Of a stretch of DNA of 64,000 nt, positions 36,114 to 50,400 are shown one piece after another (the first letter of the stretch is position 1; every line of letters begins with the position of its first letter). The notes below the pieces were generated by a model. It made no database searches. It saw nothing but the letters and a program-made list of their open reading frames with translations, and was not told the origin of the DNA. Both the position numbers and the translations under genes were made by a program. This stretch comes from Torreya grandis (taxonomy: Eukaryota > Streptophyta > Pinopsida > Cupressales > Taxaceae). The stretch spans positions 1,128,501-1,192,500 of the forward strand of contig JARHVA010003169.1 in NCBI GenBank assembly GCA_037957365.1, given 5' to 3'.

Positions 36114-37301
36114 TGTAGACACTTAAATCTAGCCATCAATAACATCCAACTAGGATTTGACCAATTTCTATTAAAATACACAATTTGGCCTAAAAACACT
36201 AAAATCACATTAAAATATTTGAACCAGATATAGTCAAATGCTAATTCTATATAGAGTATCATTAAAAGGGGTAATGCAATTTATGCGATAGCTAACTTTG
36301 ACCAGATAATTTTGAGTTAAAATGCCAATTTTACACCTAAATGCTCTGGATTGTTCTTTCTTATCAAATATCTTACACAAGATATGTGCATTTTTTATTT
36401 TCTATTGGTAACATCCTAAATGGCATAATAGACCCAACACATCTGATATTGCCCTCCAATTCCAATCCATTCAAATTTTAGACCAATAACAAGGCATTTT
36501 AATCAATTTGAGTAATTTGTGTACAAAGTGTTAAATCATTTTTAGAGATAATTAAACCAAATTAGAGCCTAATCAAGAATTCCATGGAAAATTGTTTAAT
36601 AATTTATTTTTTAAATGAATATCAAATATCTACATCATCAAGTGACCTTATTTCTTGGGAAGACATCCCTAGGCCATAAATGCCACAAATATCAGGATTC
36701 ATACCCTACATGTCTCATCAATGCCTTCCATGATGCCTTCCATGCCTCTTAATCTCTCCTTCTTCCAATGTCATGATGAAGATAATTATAAACTTAATTC
36801 CAAAAATTGAATTAATCCTCAACCACACATCTTAATCTTAGGATGGATGGTTTAAGTTGATTCTAGACATTCTCAAAAATATATAAATAGAGAGGCCAAG
36901 AACATCATTTCTAAGCTATTTTGGTAAAAATTTATAATGCACAAATATCTTCAAGAAGCCATTAAAATTAGTGTTACCATGAAAAATTAATTTCAAGCCA
37001 AGCCAAGCCACAAGCCACAGGTGCCAAGGAGAGATGGAGATAGCCAAGATTCCATTTCCAAGGACTTCGTGAGCACAAGTCGAGTAAGATACTCCAACAA
37101 GCATTTTGGAGCATCCAAGGAAGGTAAAAGAGAGTTTATTTTAAATTTTAGTTGTGTGTTTTATTTGTATTTGTAAAATAATCTCTCCCTAGTGTCTAGA
37201 CCTAAAGATGTTATGCTAGTTAGTGTTTCTTTCATTTTGTTTTCATTTTAAAACTAACACCATATTAAACATCCTATTTTGAGTCAAATTCTTGGATCAC
37301 A
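36114..37301 (+). repeat. LTR A (+), 5' outer LTR
   Basis: Starts TGTAGACACTT, ends CTTGGATCACA, 1,188 bp. It contains TATAAATA at 36882 and the phrases CATGCCTCTTAATC and GAGATGGAGATAGCC shared by every copy. It directly abuts the reverse transcriptase Asp codon. Confidence 0.9.
36882..36889 (+). promoter_or_regulatory. TATA box of LTR A
   Basis: TATAAATA followed by GAGAGGCCAAGAACATCA, conserved at the same place in LTR F (53075) and LTR G (60834) and, reversed, in C, D and E. It is the likely U3 promoter, so transcription should start about 25-35 bases downstream. Confidence 0.65.
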
Positions 37302-40300
37302 TATGTCACATAAAGTTAGATTCGGGTTCTATTATTGAATAGACATTAGATTTACCATCAAAATCTGACTCAACATTAGTCTCAACATTAGATTCAAAGT
37401 CCCTTGAGTTAGAATCACATTCAGAAGAATAATATATTCATGGTTGTTAAAAAAATAGTTATACATGCTTTAAAAATCAATTTGAATAAATTTTTGATCT
37501 TTATATGGTTTTTGAAGATGATTACTTTAGCTTGGAAACAAGTTATACTAGTATCTTCTATGAGGATTGTGTAACCTCTCCCAATTCCATTACCATTCCA
37601 TAGGCCATTGCCATCAACCAAAATATCCATTTCATTGACATTCCAACTCCCACAAATATTGATTAGGATTGATGGAATCACACTTTATTGAATTGCATCC
37701 AATAGTAGTTGAAGAAGAGTAAGGAGGCCAAGACAACATTCATATAGTAGAAAAACACACTCCTAGTGAAACTTTTTCAGAAGTGCTAGAAGACAATCAA
37801 AGTCAAAATTTAACATTCCTTAGTGAAACCTTCTTGAATGCACTATGATAAAATCAAAACAAATTTATTGGTGAAAAGCTCTTTGAAGCACCAATGTCTA
37901 AGCATAAAAGTTCTTCACTACTTGATAAAGATAAAATCAAAGATCAAATTAAAATAGCTTCTTATTTTACAACCTAATTAGATGGTAGCTACTCTCAAGA
38001 TCAAACAATAAAAAAATATGGTGGTCCTATCAAGAGAACAAGTCTTTGGCCCCACCAAAACCAAATTTATGTTAAATATAGCATCAACAACATTATGTGT
38101 GACTAAAATTCCTGATCTTCATTTGTCTCCCAACCATTCCACATTCCACTGTCATCTACCATTCCATTTCACAATCAAACCTACCATCCATTATTTATCC
38201 TTATTTACCATCCACAGTCACACTTTCCCTTGCAAAGGTTATAAAATACCTTGTCTTGACACTTGAAGGAATAAAAATCAATAACCAATGAAGATCACAA
38301 TATCATTCTTGACAACAAGATTTGTATCAAGTTCTTGATAGAGTAGATATTTAGATGAGGTGTGGGCTAGAAATTAACATGATCAAGTATTTTGTTTGTA
38401 TCATTTATTTATTATGACTTGAAACTCTCCATCAATCAAAATAATAGAATCAAAAACCACACTCAAGCCAAAAATATGTACCATACCATTTCACATTGCC
38501 ATGCCATTTCCATTGTTACATATCTATTTTCCATTGTCGCATATACCCAACCATTCACCCCATCACTTGGGGACAACCCTATTACCATTTTATGCATCCT
38601 ATCATTTTGTTTCTATCTAGACCAAAGCCTATTTTTAGTCATCCTATCCAATCATGTTTTGATCTTAGTTCATTTGGTTCTTCCCACACCTTTTATGAGA
38701 GAATTCTAATCAAGTTATAACAATTAATTAAATTTGTGTTTCAATGACAGTCTATGAAAGTAGTGTGGCAGCTGATCTGGAAAGATATCTTTCATCCTAT
38801 CAAGTTTGTTTATGTGAGCCTAATTACCGCCTATGGGAAAATTAGTTTTTCACCAATATTGCTACTAATTATAACTACTTATGGTAAAATTAGTATCATT
38901 GAACTATGCAATTGTATCCTAGTTATAAACTACCTATGGGAAAACTAAGGGTAACATTTATTTATCATGCATTGCCACATCACTTTGCCATAATTGTTTT
39001 CATTTGACTAACCATTTGCCAGATTTGAGAATTTGTTGGGACCTAGTTAGTTTTTCCTCACCTTTTATGTGGATGGAATTACTATGACTTGAGTTCATTT
39101 TAACACTATGTGGGTTATGCTCAATTCATGTTAAGGTCACCTCAGTCCCCCTTTCCATACACACTCATAATTTTCTGAGAAACCTAAGACAAATGCTCTC
39201 ACCATTTTTTGAGTAGGTATCTTTTCATTATCTAATGAGTTAAGATACCTCAAAATGCCAAAAACATTAATAACATTTAAAAATCCAAAACATTTATCTT
39301 ATCTAAGCCTAGTCAGTTATCCTCAATTCACCTTACTAGGGCATTATCATTGTTAGGATGCTTTCTTTTGACTTTGTTTTTAGGATTTCTATTTATTTTG
39401 TTTATTTCAAGTTGTTTGTTTAGTTTTTTTTTGTATTTATTTATTTATTCACTTTCATATTTGTTTGATTTCAATACTATTTCCTCAACTTAGTCTATAT
39501 GAGTTCATTGGGTGATTCATCGAGCACATTATTCTTGAGTCTATCCATATTCATATGCCAGCATTATCATCATGGTTTTTGTCATTGATGTATTATTTTC
39601 ACATGTTTATTTGATATTAGAAATCAATCCTTATGCATATTTTGGGATAGTCTTCATGGTGTTTTATCATGAAGCCTACCATCACATGCTACAACAAACC
39701 ACAGCTTTAAGAAGTCTATTCAACAATGGTAGCATCTCTTCAGCACCAACATCTTGATTCCATCCCAATCATATCCCTAATAGAGTAATTAACCATAAAA
39801 TATTTTCAATATTTATTAGTTTAAATGAGAATCTCCCTACTAGTAGGTTGTTCCAATTCATCATTACCCTTTGTGTTAAGTTGTCATCATCCTTAGCCAA
39901 GTTTATCTTTTTTTCCATAATCAAGGTCTAATAATTATAACCACCTATGGGAAAATCATTACACACTTCACACCTACATTTATCAATGACTATAACTACC
40001 TTTGGGCAAATCATTGTGTTGCCACCACTTTACTTTTTCTACCCATACAAAGGAATGTTATTCTCTCATTTGTTTGTCCTAACTGAGGCATCTCCATCTT
40101 CTCAATGATTATAACTACCTTTGGTCAAATCATTGTGTTATCATACCACATTGCCACTATTGGGATATAATGCTTATAACTACCTTTAAGCAAACCATTG
40201 TACACCATCCCACTTCCATTCTTAATGATTTTGACTACTTTTTCATTATCATTGTGCTTTCACCCTATCCTCTTTCCTTTATTTGGTCTTCTCATTTCAC

Positions 40301-40474
40301 TTCTTTCTTTTCAAGGGACCATTTCATGACCTACTTATGCCAACCATTCCTTTGAGAGGGCATCATATAGTTAGTTTATCATCATTACAGTTCAAGGCAT
40401 AAATGACTTTTTCATTATTTGAGAATATGTTATTATTCTTATAGCTTATAATGCCTTCCCTAACAAGGGAAAAC
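37302..40474 (+). pseudogene. internal region 1 (+), lacking its 5' half
   Basis: Begins immediately after LTR A at a point equivalent to about 56965 of internal 3, so roughly 3.4 kb, including the start of the family's ORF, is missing. It retains the C-terminal part of the ORF (EVLEDNQSQNLTFLSETF, then GEKLFEAP, LLDKDKIKDQIKIA), the REQVFGPTKTKFMLNIASTT segment at about 38018-38100, the HPITWGQPYYHFMHP segment near 38550, and the hairpin/peptide repeats to the purine tract AAGGGAAAAC before 40475. Stops and frameshifts are frequent. Confidence 0.7.
39935..40235 (+). repeat. hairpin/peptide repeat cluster of internal 1
   Basis: Units about 30 bases long at roughly 39935, 39984, 40103 and 40168 have AATGATT at one end, AATCATT at the other and a loop like ATAACTACCTTTGGGCA between. 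Weaker copies lie at 38820-38945. In one frame they read NDYNYLWANHCV. Confidence 0.7.
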
Positions 40475-41634
40475 TATAGACACCTGAATCTGGACACCGA
40501 TAAACTCTAACCATGATTTTGACCAATTTTCACCAAAATACATAATTTGGCTTGAAAACACTAAATCACATTAAAAGCTTTAAACTTGATATAGTCAAAT
40601 GTTGATTATAGTTAGCATATCATTAAATGGGGTAATGTAGTTTATGGGATAGATAACTTTGATTAGATCATTCTAAGTTAAAATGCTAATTTTACACCTA
40701 GGTGATCTAGATTGTTCTTTACTATCAAATCTCTTACACAAGACACATGCCTTTGTTATTTTATATTGATAACATCCTGAATGGGATAATAGATCCAACA
40801 CATCTAACATTGCCTCCCAATTAAATTTTAGACCAATAACAAGGCATCCTAATCAATTTAAGTAATTTGTACACAAAGTGAATAATCATGATTAGAGATA
40901 ATTAAACCAAGTTAGAGCCTAATTAAGAATTTCATGGAAAATTGTTGAATAATTTGTTTTGGAAATGAATATTTAATATATGCATAATCAGGTGACATCA
41001 TTTTTTGAGAAGACATCTCTAGGATATAAATGCCATAAATATCAAGATTCATGGCCTCCATGCCTCATCAATGCCTTCCATGCCTCTTAATTTCCCCTTC
41101 TTCCAATGTAATTATGAGGATAATTATAAACTTAATTCTAAAAATTGAATTAATCCTTAACCACACATCTCAATCTTAGGATGGATGGTTTAGGTTGATT
41201 CTAGACATTCTCAAAAATCTATAAATATAAAGGCCAAGAACATCATTTCTAAGCTATTTTGGTACAAATTTATAAAGAAAAAATATCTTCAATAATCCAT
41301 TGTAATTAGTGTTACCATGCCAAATTAATTTCAATCTAAGCCAAGACACAAGTGAAAGGTGCCAAGGAGAGATTAAGGTAGTCAAACTTCCATTACCAAG
41401 GATTTCATGAGCACAAGCTAAGCAAGACACTACAACAAACATTTTGGAGCATCCAAGGAAGGTAAAAGAGAGTTTATTTTGCATTTTAGTTGTGTGTTTT
41501 ATTCATTTTTTTTAACTAAGTTCTCCCTAGTGTCTAGGCTTAGAGATGTTATGCTATTTAGTGTGTTTCTTTCATTTTTTTTCATTTTAAAACTAACACC
41601 ATACTAACCATCCTCTTTTGAGTCAAATTATTAT
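40475..41634 (+). repeat. LTR B (+)
   Basis: Starts TATAGACACCT (TG to TA) after the purine tract and runs to GAGTCAAATT, losing its last dozen or so bases at the junction with the oppositely oriented LTR C. Confidence 0.85.
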
Positions 41635-41635
41635 A

Positions 41636-42772
41636 TGTGATCTAAGAATTTGACTCAAGAGAGGATGGTTAGTATGGTGTTAGCTCCAAAATGAAAATAA
41701 AATGAAAGAAACACACTAACTAACATAACATCTCTAGGCCTAGACACTATGGAGAGCTTAGCTAACAAATATGAATAAAACACACAACTAAAATGCAAAA
41801 TAAATCCTCTTTTACCTTCCTTGGATGCTCAAAAATTCTTGTTGTAGTGTCTTTCTCAGCTTGTGCTCATGAAGTCCTTGGCAATGGAAACTTGGCTACC
41901 TCCATCTCTCCTTGGCACCTTTGGCTTATGGCTTGGCTTGGCTTGCTTGGAATCAATTTGGAATGGTAACACTAATTGCTTGAATCTTTGTAATCAATTA
42001 TGAATTATAATTTTTCATAATCATGTATTTTTGAATATATTAAAGCATAATAAATTTAGACCAAAATATCTTAGAAATGATGTTTTTAGCCTCTCTATTT
42101 ATAGATTTTTAAGAATGTCTAGAATCAACCTGAACAAACCATCCTGAGATTGAGATGTGTGGTTGAGGATTAATTCAATTTTTTTAATAAAGTTTATAAT
42201 TATCCTCATCATGACATTGGAATAAAGGGAAATTAAGAGGCATACATGGCATCATGGAAGGAATTGATGAGGCATGGAGGGCATGAATCCTAATTTTGTG
42301 GCATTTATGGCCTAGGCATGTCTTTCCAAGAAATGAGGTCACTTGATGATGTAGATATTAAATATTCATTTCTAAAAAAAGGTATTAAAAAATTTTCCAT
42401 GGAATTATTAATTAGGCCTTGATTTGGGTTAATTATCTCTTAAACATGTTTAAGCACTTTGTGCAGAAATTACTCAGATTGATCAAAATGCCTTATTATT
42501 AGTCCAAAATTTGACTAAATTAGAATTGGAAGGGAATGTCAGATGTGTTGGATCCATTATCACATTTATGATGTTACTAAAAAATTAACAAAGGCATACA
42601 TCTCATGTAAGAGATTTTATAGGAAAGAGTAATCTAGAGCACACAGATACAAAATTGGCATTTTGACTCGAAATGATCTGATCAAAGCTAGCTGGACCAT
42701 AAATTGTATTTCTCAATTTAATGATACTTTATCCAAAATTAACACTTGAATATGTCTATTTCACATCATTTA
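41636..42772 (-). repeat. LTR C (-), truncated and fused to LTR D
   Basis: In reverse it starts TGTGATCTAAGAATTTGACTC, the complement of the family LTR end. It forms a tail-to-tail inverted repeat of about 1.1 kb per arm with LTR B across only a few bases. It breaks at the sequence TTTAATGA, about 120 bases short of the LTR start. Confidence 0.85.
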
Positions 42773-43931
42773 ATGAAATAAACACATTAACTAGAATAAC
42801 ATCTATAGGGCTAGACACTAGGAAGAGCTTAGTTAACAAATATGAAAAAAACATACAACTAAAATTTAAAATAAATCATTTTTTACCTTCCTTAGATGCT
42901 CCAAAATTCTTGTTGTATTGGATTGTTCTCATGAAGTCCTTAGAAATAGAAGCTTGGATACCTCCATCTCTCCTTCACACCTTTGGCTTGTGGCTTGGCT
43001 TGGCTTAGAATCAATTTGGCATGGTAACACTAATTGCTTGAAGATTTGTAATCAATTTTGCATTATAAATTTGCATAATCATGTCTTTTTGAAGATATTT
43101 TAGCATAATAACTTTTAACTAAAATATCTTAGAAATGATGTTCTTGGCCTCTCTATTTATAAATTGTTTAGAATGTCTAGAATTAACCTGAATTGTCCAT
43201 CTTGAGATTAAGATGTGTGGTGAAAGATTAATTTAATTTTTGGAATTAAGTTTATAATTGTCCTTATCATGAAATTGTAAGAAAGGGTAATTAAGAGGCA
43301 TGTAGGGCATCATGGAAGGCATTGATGAGGCATGGAGTGCATGAATCTTGATATTTGTGGCATTTATGGCCAAGGGATGTCTTCCCAAGAAATGAGGTCA
43401 CTTGATGATGTAGATATTTAATATCCATTTATAAAAATAATTATTCAAAAAGTTTACATGAAATTATTAATTAGGCCTTGATTTGGGATAATTAGCTCTT
43501 AATCATGTTTAAGCACTGTGTGCACAAATTACTCAAATTAATTAGAATGCCTTGTTATTGATCCAAAATTTGATTGGATTAGAATTGGAAGGTGATGTCA
43601 GATGTATTAGATCCATTATCCTATTTAGGATGTTACTGAAAACAATTAACAAAGGTATACATATCATGTAAGAGATTTTATATGAAAGAGAAATCCAAAG
43701 CATCCAGGTGCAAAATTAACATTTTGACTCAGAATGATCTTATCAAAGTTAGCTAGCCCATAAATTGAACTACCCCATTTATTGATACTTTAGTCAAAAT
43801 TAGCACTTAAATATGTTAGTTACACATAATTTAATAAATTTTAGTGTTTTTAGGCTAAATTGTGTGTTTTGGGTGAAAATTAGCCAAAAGCTTGATTGAA
43901 GGTAATTGGTGGCTAGATTTAGGTGTCTATA
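42770..43931 (-). repeat. LTR D (-), 3' LTR of the inverted copy, missing its terminal end
   Basis: Begins inside the LTR (AATGAAATAAACACATTAAC), lacking about the last 60-70 bases, and ends AGGTGTCTATA, the complement of the LTR start. The reversed purine-tract region follows (43932 onward). Confidence 0.85.
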
Positions 43932-44154
43932 GTTTGTCCAAATTTGGGAAGGCATTGAAAGTTCTAAGCATAGTGACATTTTTTCAAAGAATAAAAATGT
44001 CTTATATGCCTACAACTACAATGATGATAAACTTATTGTATGATGCCCCCTTGAGGTAATGGTTGGGACAAGTAGGTCAACAAACGGTCCCTTGAAAAGA
44101 AAGAAGTGAAAGGAGGGGACCAAAGAAAGGAAAGATGATGGGGTGAAAACACAA

Positions 44155-44485
44155 TGATATTGAAAAATTAATCAAAATTATTGAGAATGCAAGTGGGATG
44201 GTATACAATGCTTTACCCAAAGGTAGTTATAAGCATTGTACCCTAATAGTGGAAATGTGGTATGATAACACAATGATTTGCCCAAAAGTTGTTATAATCA
44301 TCAAGAAGATGGAGCTACTCTAGTTAGGATAGACAAACAAGAGAATAACACGTCTTTATATGGGCAAAAAAAGTAAAGTGGTGACAACACAATGATTTTC
44401 CTAAAGTCAGTTATAATCATTAAGAAATGTAGGTGGGATGGTGTGTAATGATTTGCCCATAGGTGGTTATAATCATTAGACCCTA
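44155..44485 (-). repeat. hairpin/peptide repeat cluster of internal 2
   Basis: Reversed units such as CAATGATTTGCCCA, then AGTTGTTATAATCAT, occur at about 44206, 44271, 44390 and 44444. Further copies lie at about 45470-45580, 46115-46225 and 47965. They are the complement of the units in internal 1 and 3. Confidence 0.7.
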
Positions 44486-47400
44486 ATTATGAAAAATAGG
44501 ATAAACTTGTCCAAGGATGATGACAACTTAACACAGAGGATAATGATGAGTTGAAACAACCTACTAGTAGGGAGATGTTCATCTAAACTAATAAAGGTTG
44601 AAATTATTGTATGGTTAATTACTCTGTTTGGGATATGATTGGGATGGAATCAGGATGTTAGTGTTGAAGAGATGTTGCCATTGCTAAATAGACTTCTTAA
44701 ATCTGAGGTTTTTTGTAGCATGTGATGGTAGGATTCATGATAGAACACCATGAAGATTATCTCAAAATAAGCATAAGGACTAACTCCTGATATCCAATAA
44801 ACACTCAAAAATAATGCATCAATGATAAAAACCATGATGATAATGTTGGCATATGAATATGGATAGACTCAAGAATAATGTTCTCAAGGAATCACCCAAT
44901 GAACACAAATAGGCTGAGTCAAGGCAATAGTGCTAAAAGAAAAAAAATAGGAAAGTTAATAAACAAACAAACAAATAAATAAACAACCTGAAATAAAAAA
45001 AATAAACAAAAAGCTTAAAAATGAAATCAAAAGAAAGCATTCGAACAATGATAATGCCCCAATAAGGTGTATTGAGGATAACTGACTAGGCTTAGATAGG
45101 ATAAATGTTTTTGGATTTTTGAAATGTTATGAATATTTTTGGCATTTTGAAGTATCTTAACTCATTAGAGAATGACAAGATATCTACTCACAAAATGATG
45201 AGAGTGTTTAGCTTAGGTTGCTTGTAAAATGGTGAGAGCGTATGGAAAGGGGGATGGAGGTGACCTCGTCATGAATTAAGTATAACCCACATAGTCTTAA
45301 AATGACCTCAAGTCATAGTAATTCCATCCAAATAAAAGTTGAGGAAAAACCAACTAGGTTCCAATAAGTTCTCAAATCTGATAAATAGCTAGTTAAATGA
45401 AAACAATGATGGTTAAGTGATGTGGCAATGCATGATAAACAAACGTTACCACTAGTTTTCCCATAGGTGGTTTATAATTAGGATAAAACAACATAGGTCA
45501 ATGATACTAATTTACCCATAGGTAGTTATAATTAGTAGCAAGATTGGTGAAACACTAATTTGTCCATAGGTGGTTATAATCAGGCTCACATAAACAAACT
45601 TGATAGGATGAACGATATCTTACCAAATCAACTACCACACTACTTTCATAGACTGTCATTGAAACATGAATTGGATTAATTATTATAACCTGATCAAAAT
45701 CCTCTTACAAAAAGTGTGTGAAGAACCAAATGAACTAGGATCAAAACATGATTGGATAGGATGACTAAAAATAGGCTTTGGTCTAGATAGAAATAGAATG
45801 ATAGGATGCATAAAATGGTAATAGGGTTACCCCCAAGTGATGGGATGAATGGTTGGGTATATGTGATAATGGAAAATAGATATGGAACAATGGCAATGGC
45901 ATGGCAATGTGAAATGGTATGGTACCTATTTTTGGCTTGAGTGTGGTTTTTGATTTTGTTGTTTCAGTTGATGGGTAGATGCACATCATAATAAATAAAT
46001 GATACAATAAAATAGAATACTTGATCATGTTAATTACTAGCCCATACTTCATTTGAAAACAACAATGGCAAAGTGATGTGGTAATGCATGATAAATAAAT
46101 GTTACCACTAGTTTTCCCATAGGTGGTTTATAATTAGAATACAACGACATAGGTAAATGATACTAATTTTCCCATAGGTAGTTATAATTAGTAGCAAGAT
46201 TAGTGAAACACTAATTTTCCCATAGGTGGTTATAATTAGGCTCACATAAATAAACTTGATAGGATGAAAGATATCTTATCAGATCAACTATCACACTACT
46301 TTCATAGACTATCATTGAAATATGAATTGGATTGATTATTGAAAATTGATCAGAATCCTCTCAAAAAAGGTGTGAGAAGAACCAAATGAATGAAGATCAA
46401 AATAGGATTGGATAGGATAACTATAAATAGGCTTTAATCTAGATAAGAACAAAATGATAGGATGCATAAAATGGTAAGAGGGTTACTCCCAAGTGATGGG
46501 GTGAATGGCTGGGTAAATGCAATAAGGGCAAATGGATATGTAACAATGGAAATGGTATGGAAATGTGAAATGGTATGGTAGCTATTTTTGGCCTAGGTGT
46601 GGTTTTTCATTCTATTGATCCTAATGATGGGGAGATGCAAATATTAATCAATAAATGATACAAATAGAATACTTGATCATGTTAATTGCTAGCCCATACC
46701 TCATCATAATAACTACTTTGTTAAGAACTTGATATAGATCTGTTTGTCAAGAATAATTTTTTGATCTTCATTGGTCATTGATTCTAATTCTTTCAAGTGT
46801 CAAGATAAGGTATCTTTGTAGCCTCTACAAAATAAAGTGTGTCTGTGGATTGCAAATAGGGATAAATAATAGATGGTAGGTTTGATTATGAAATGGAATG
46901 GTAGATGATAATGGAATATGGAATGGTTGGGAGATAAATGAAGATCAAGACTTACAATCATACATAATGTTATTGATGCCAGATTTAACATAACTTTGGT
47001 TGTAGCAAGGCTGAATACATGTTCTCTCAATAGGACCACCATATTTTTCTATTATTTGATCTAAAGAGTAGCTACCATCTAATTAAGTTATAGATAGGAA
47101 GTTATTTTAATTTAATCTTTGATTTTGTCTTCATCAAGTAGTGAAAAACTTTCGTGCTTAGCTATTGGTGCCTCAAAGAGGTTTTCACCAATAAATTTTT
47201 CTTAATTATCTTGTAGCACCTTTGAGAAGGTTTCACTAAGGAATGTTGACTTTTGAATTTTATTGTCTTATAGTGCTTCTAAAAAAGTTTCACTAGGAGA
47301 GTATTCTTCTACTATATGAATGTTGTCTTGGCCTCCTTGATCTTCTGTAATTTCTATGTCACCATGGATGCAGTTCAACAAAGTGTGATTATGTCGATCC

Positions 47401-50400
47401 CAATTTAAACTTGTGGAAGATGGAATGTCAATGATATGGCTATTTTGGTTGATGGTAATGGCTTGTAAAATGATAATGGAATGGGGAGAGGCTACACAAT
47501 CCTCATAAAATATACTAGGATAACTTGTGTTAAAGTTGAAGTACTCATCTTTAAAAACTATAGAAGGATCACAAATGTATTCAAATTGATCTTCAAGGCA
47601 TGTGTAACCAATGTTATAACAGCCACAAACATATTCTTCTTCTGAATCTAATCTAACTTAAGGGACTCTAAATCTGATGTTGAGACTAATGTTGATTCAT
47701 ATTTTGATGGTAAACCAAATGTCAGTTCAAGAATAGAACCTGACTCTAACTTTGATTCTATATTTGATGGGTACAATATTATAATGATGTTTTGTTGAAT
47801 ATTTGGTTTTGGATAAGTAACAATTTTTTATGGCATAATGGCCTCCACAAAAATTGGTTTGTCAAAGTGAGACTCCTATAGGATGGGAAATAGGTCAAGA
47901 GATAACTCCTTAGAGACTAGCTTATCAATAGGAGGCTCTTAAAAATAGGCACATGATTGAGGTAATGATATACCTAAAGGTAGTTATAATCATTAAGAAG
48001 TGACTTAGAAAATATTGGCTCATCAGAATGAGACTCTTTGACAACTAGGATAGGATCAATAAGTGATTCATCATAAATTGATTTATCACAAATGGTTGGT
48101 TTAACAAAAACATCTCATATTGGTTGGTTCTCTTGGCCTTAATTTTTAATGAGTTATAAAATACCAATTTTGAACATAGCTTGGTCTTTAAATGATTGGA
48201 TAGGTTGAGGTTTGGATGGGATGACTTGTGGTTAAATAATGAAAGGGCCTTGGGGAGCATGATTGCTCACATGAGCTAAAAGACAAAGTCCTGAGATGGT
48301 AACGATAGGGTTTTGTGGGGCTTGAGTGCTCATACAAGCCAAAGGACTAAGTCCTATAATGATGAAGGGGTGTTGTGGAGCTTGATTGCTCACATAAACC
48401 AAAGGATGAGGTATTACTATGGGAAAGGTGTGACATTGTGGTCCTAGAATAGAAATGGTATGATGTGGTGGAGTTTGACTACTCACATAAGCCAAAGCAT
48501 CCAAGTTTTCCTCATAAACCATATCACCCCAATTGTGAGTTGGCTCATCAGCTAGTTCTTGATTGTGTTCCATGTACTAATTATTGAAAAAAGGGTATGG
48601 ATTTATATCCCAAACAACATTATCTATAGTTGGGTCTTTAACGTTTTCTTCACAAGCCTCTTCATACCAATCAAGATCTCAATTTAGATTTTGTGTATTT
48701 TGACTATGTTCCCCATATGGAGTATTTTAGGGAGAATAATAAAACTCCTAAGAAAATCTTTCTCTATAGTAGTTCTTAGTGGGATTATGTGCAACCATTC
48801 TATCATACATTTGATTATGCATGACTCCACCATAAGTGTATTTAGACATGTCTGCATAAATGATAAAATATTCAAAATAAAAGGCTTAGAGTTATACAAG
48901 CTCTAAAAAACTATCCAAAGGACAAATGGTTCAAACTTGGTCTCACTTGGTTGAAGGGGTGGAGTTGTATCTCCAATATGGTCTAAAAGTGGAGCTATAT
49001 CTCCAAAATGATTTATGTTAAGACTTGTCATAAAATAATCTAACGTGTGTCTTATGTCAAATATCATTTGCATAAAAGGTCAAGCATCTGAATAAAAATC
49101 AGCATGACAAAGGTCTAGGTCAAAGTGTTCCAAACAAGGTCTAACTTAGGAAACAAAAAAGTTGAGTGACTGGGTCTTTTGTCCAAACATAGAGTCAAAA
49201 GCTAAGCTCAAACAAACAAGCATATGATAGGACTTTTGGCTAAATGGTGTCAAAATCTAAACTTGAAACAAAGGTTAATTTGGTTTTATTTAATCTAACA
49301 AGTTTGGAAACAACTTTGACATAGACCCAACACACTAAATCAAATATAAACATGATCAGTTGGCATAAGGCATAAGACAAAAGGATATTTGAGAAAGGCT
49401 ATGTTCTCCAAAATAAAGACATGAATAATGATGAGGATAGGAATTAAATAAACAACCCATCAATATTTTTAAATTTTGGTTAATCGATTAATTAAAGTTA
49501 TGCAACCCAAAAGAGAAAGATCTATGTATCAGCCCCATGAATTAAGGCTTAAACAAAAATCAATCAATGTTTGGATCCAAACATGATAAGGATAATTGAA
49601 AACTCAATGATGAAAACTAATATTTGACCAAATAAGTTAGACAAGATTGTACAACATGATCGCATAAGATAAAGGTAAAAATGGAAGACATGACATGGTT
49701 TGAAACAAATGGTTTTGATACAATGGTAAACAAGTCTTAAAAAAATTGAGTAGCCTAACAAAATAAGCATACTCGAGCAATGTGGTCAATGTTATGTTTC
49801 AAAAACTTAAAAGGTTCAAACTATTTTGACATGATTTTGGTAGCATAACGCTACCCTCTGCAACTCAAATGACACAAACACACAAACAAGTTTAGAAAAA
49901 ATTTCAAGGCACAAGTGTGGTGTAAAATGGCCATCATAACACCTCTTTAGACAAAAGAGTGATGTATATACAAATTCATTTTGACATGGCTTATACAAAA
50001 ACATAGAAGTTTTAGTCTCAAAACATACCAAGAAAAAATGACCAAAATATACTAAGTATAATAGTCCAAATCCTAGCAAGGGTATGGCAATGTGGGGTTG
50101 ACTAAACTATCAAGTTTTAAATGTTTCTATGGAAATCAATTACACAATGACTTTCATGCCAAACAATGCAAAATAAAATCATGGATTTTGGGTCACCCAA
50201 ACTTTGATGAGTTTTTAGGGAGTGCTTTAGATGACTTTCTTTATAAGCCTTGGACTAGGCTACTTTCAATACCAATGGCACTTTTGATTCCAAGGGTTCC
50301 CTAAATGGGACAAATGGAATAGCATACATGTGGTACCCCTCTTTTTTCCAAACAAAGATTTAACTTAAACAACTAAGTAAATAAAAAAACTTGGAAAGGT

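Noticed and set aside
39935..40235. CRISPR-like array of short repeats
   Set aside because: Spacing is irregular, repeats are degenerate and extend into a reading frame, and the context is a plant LTR element.
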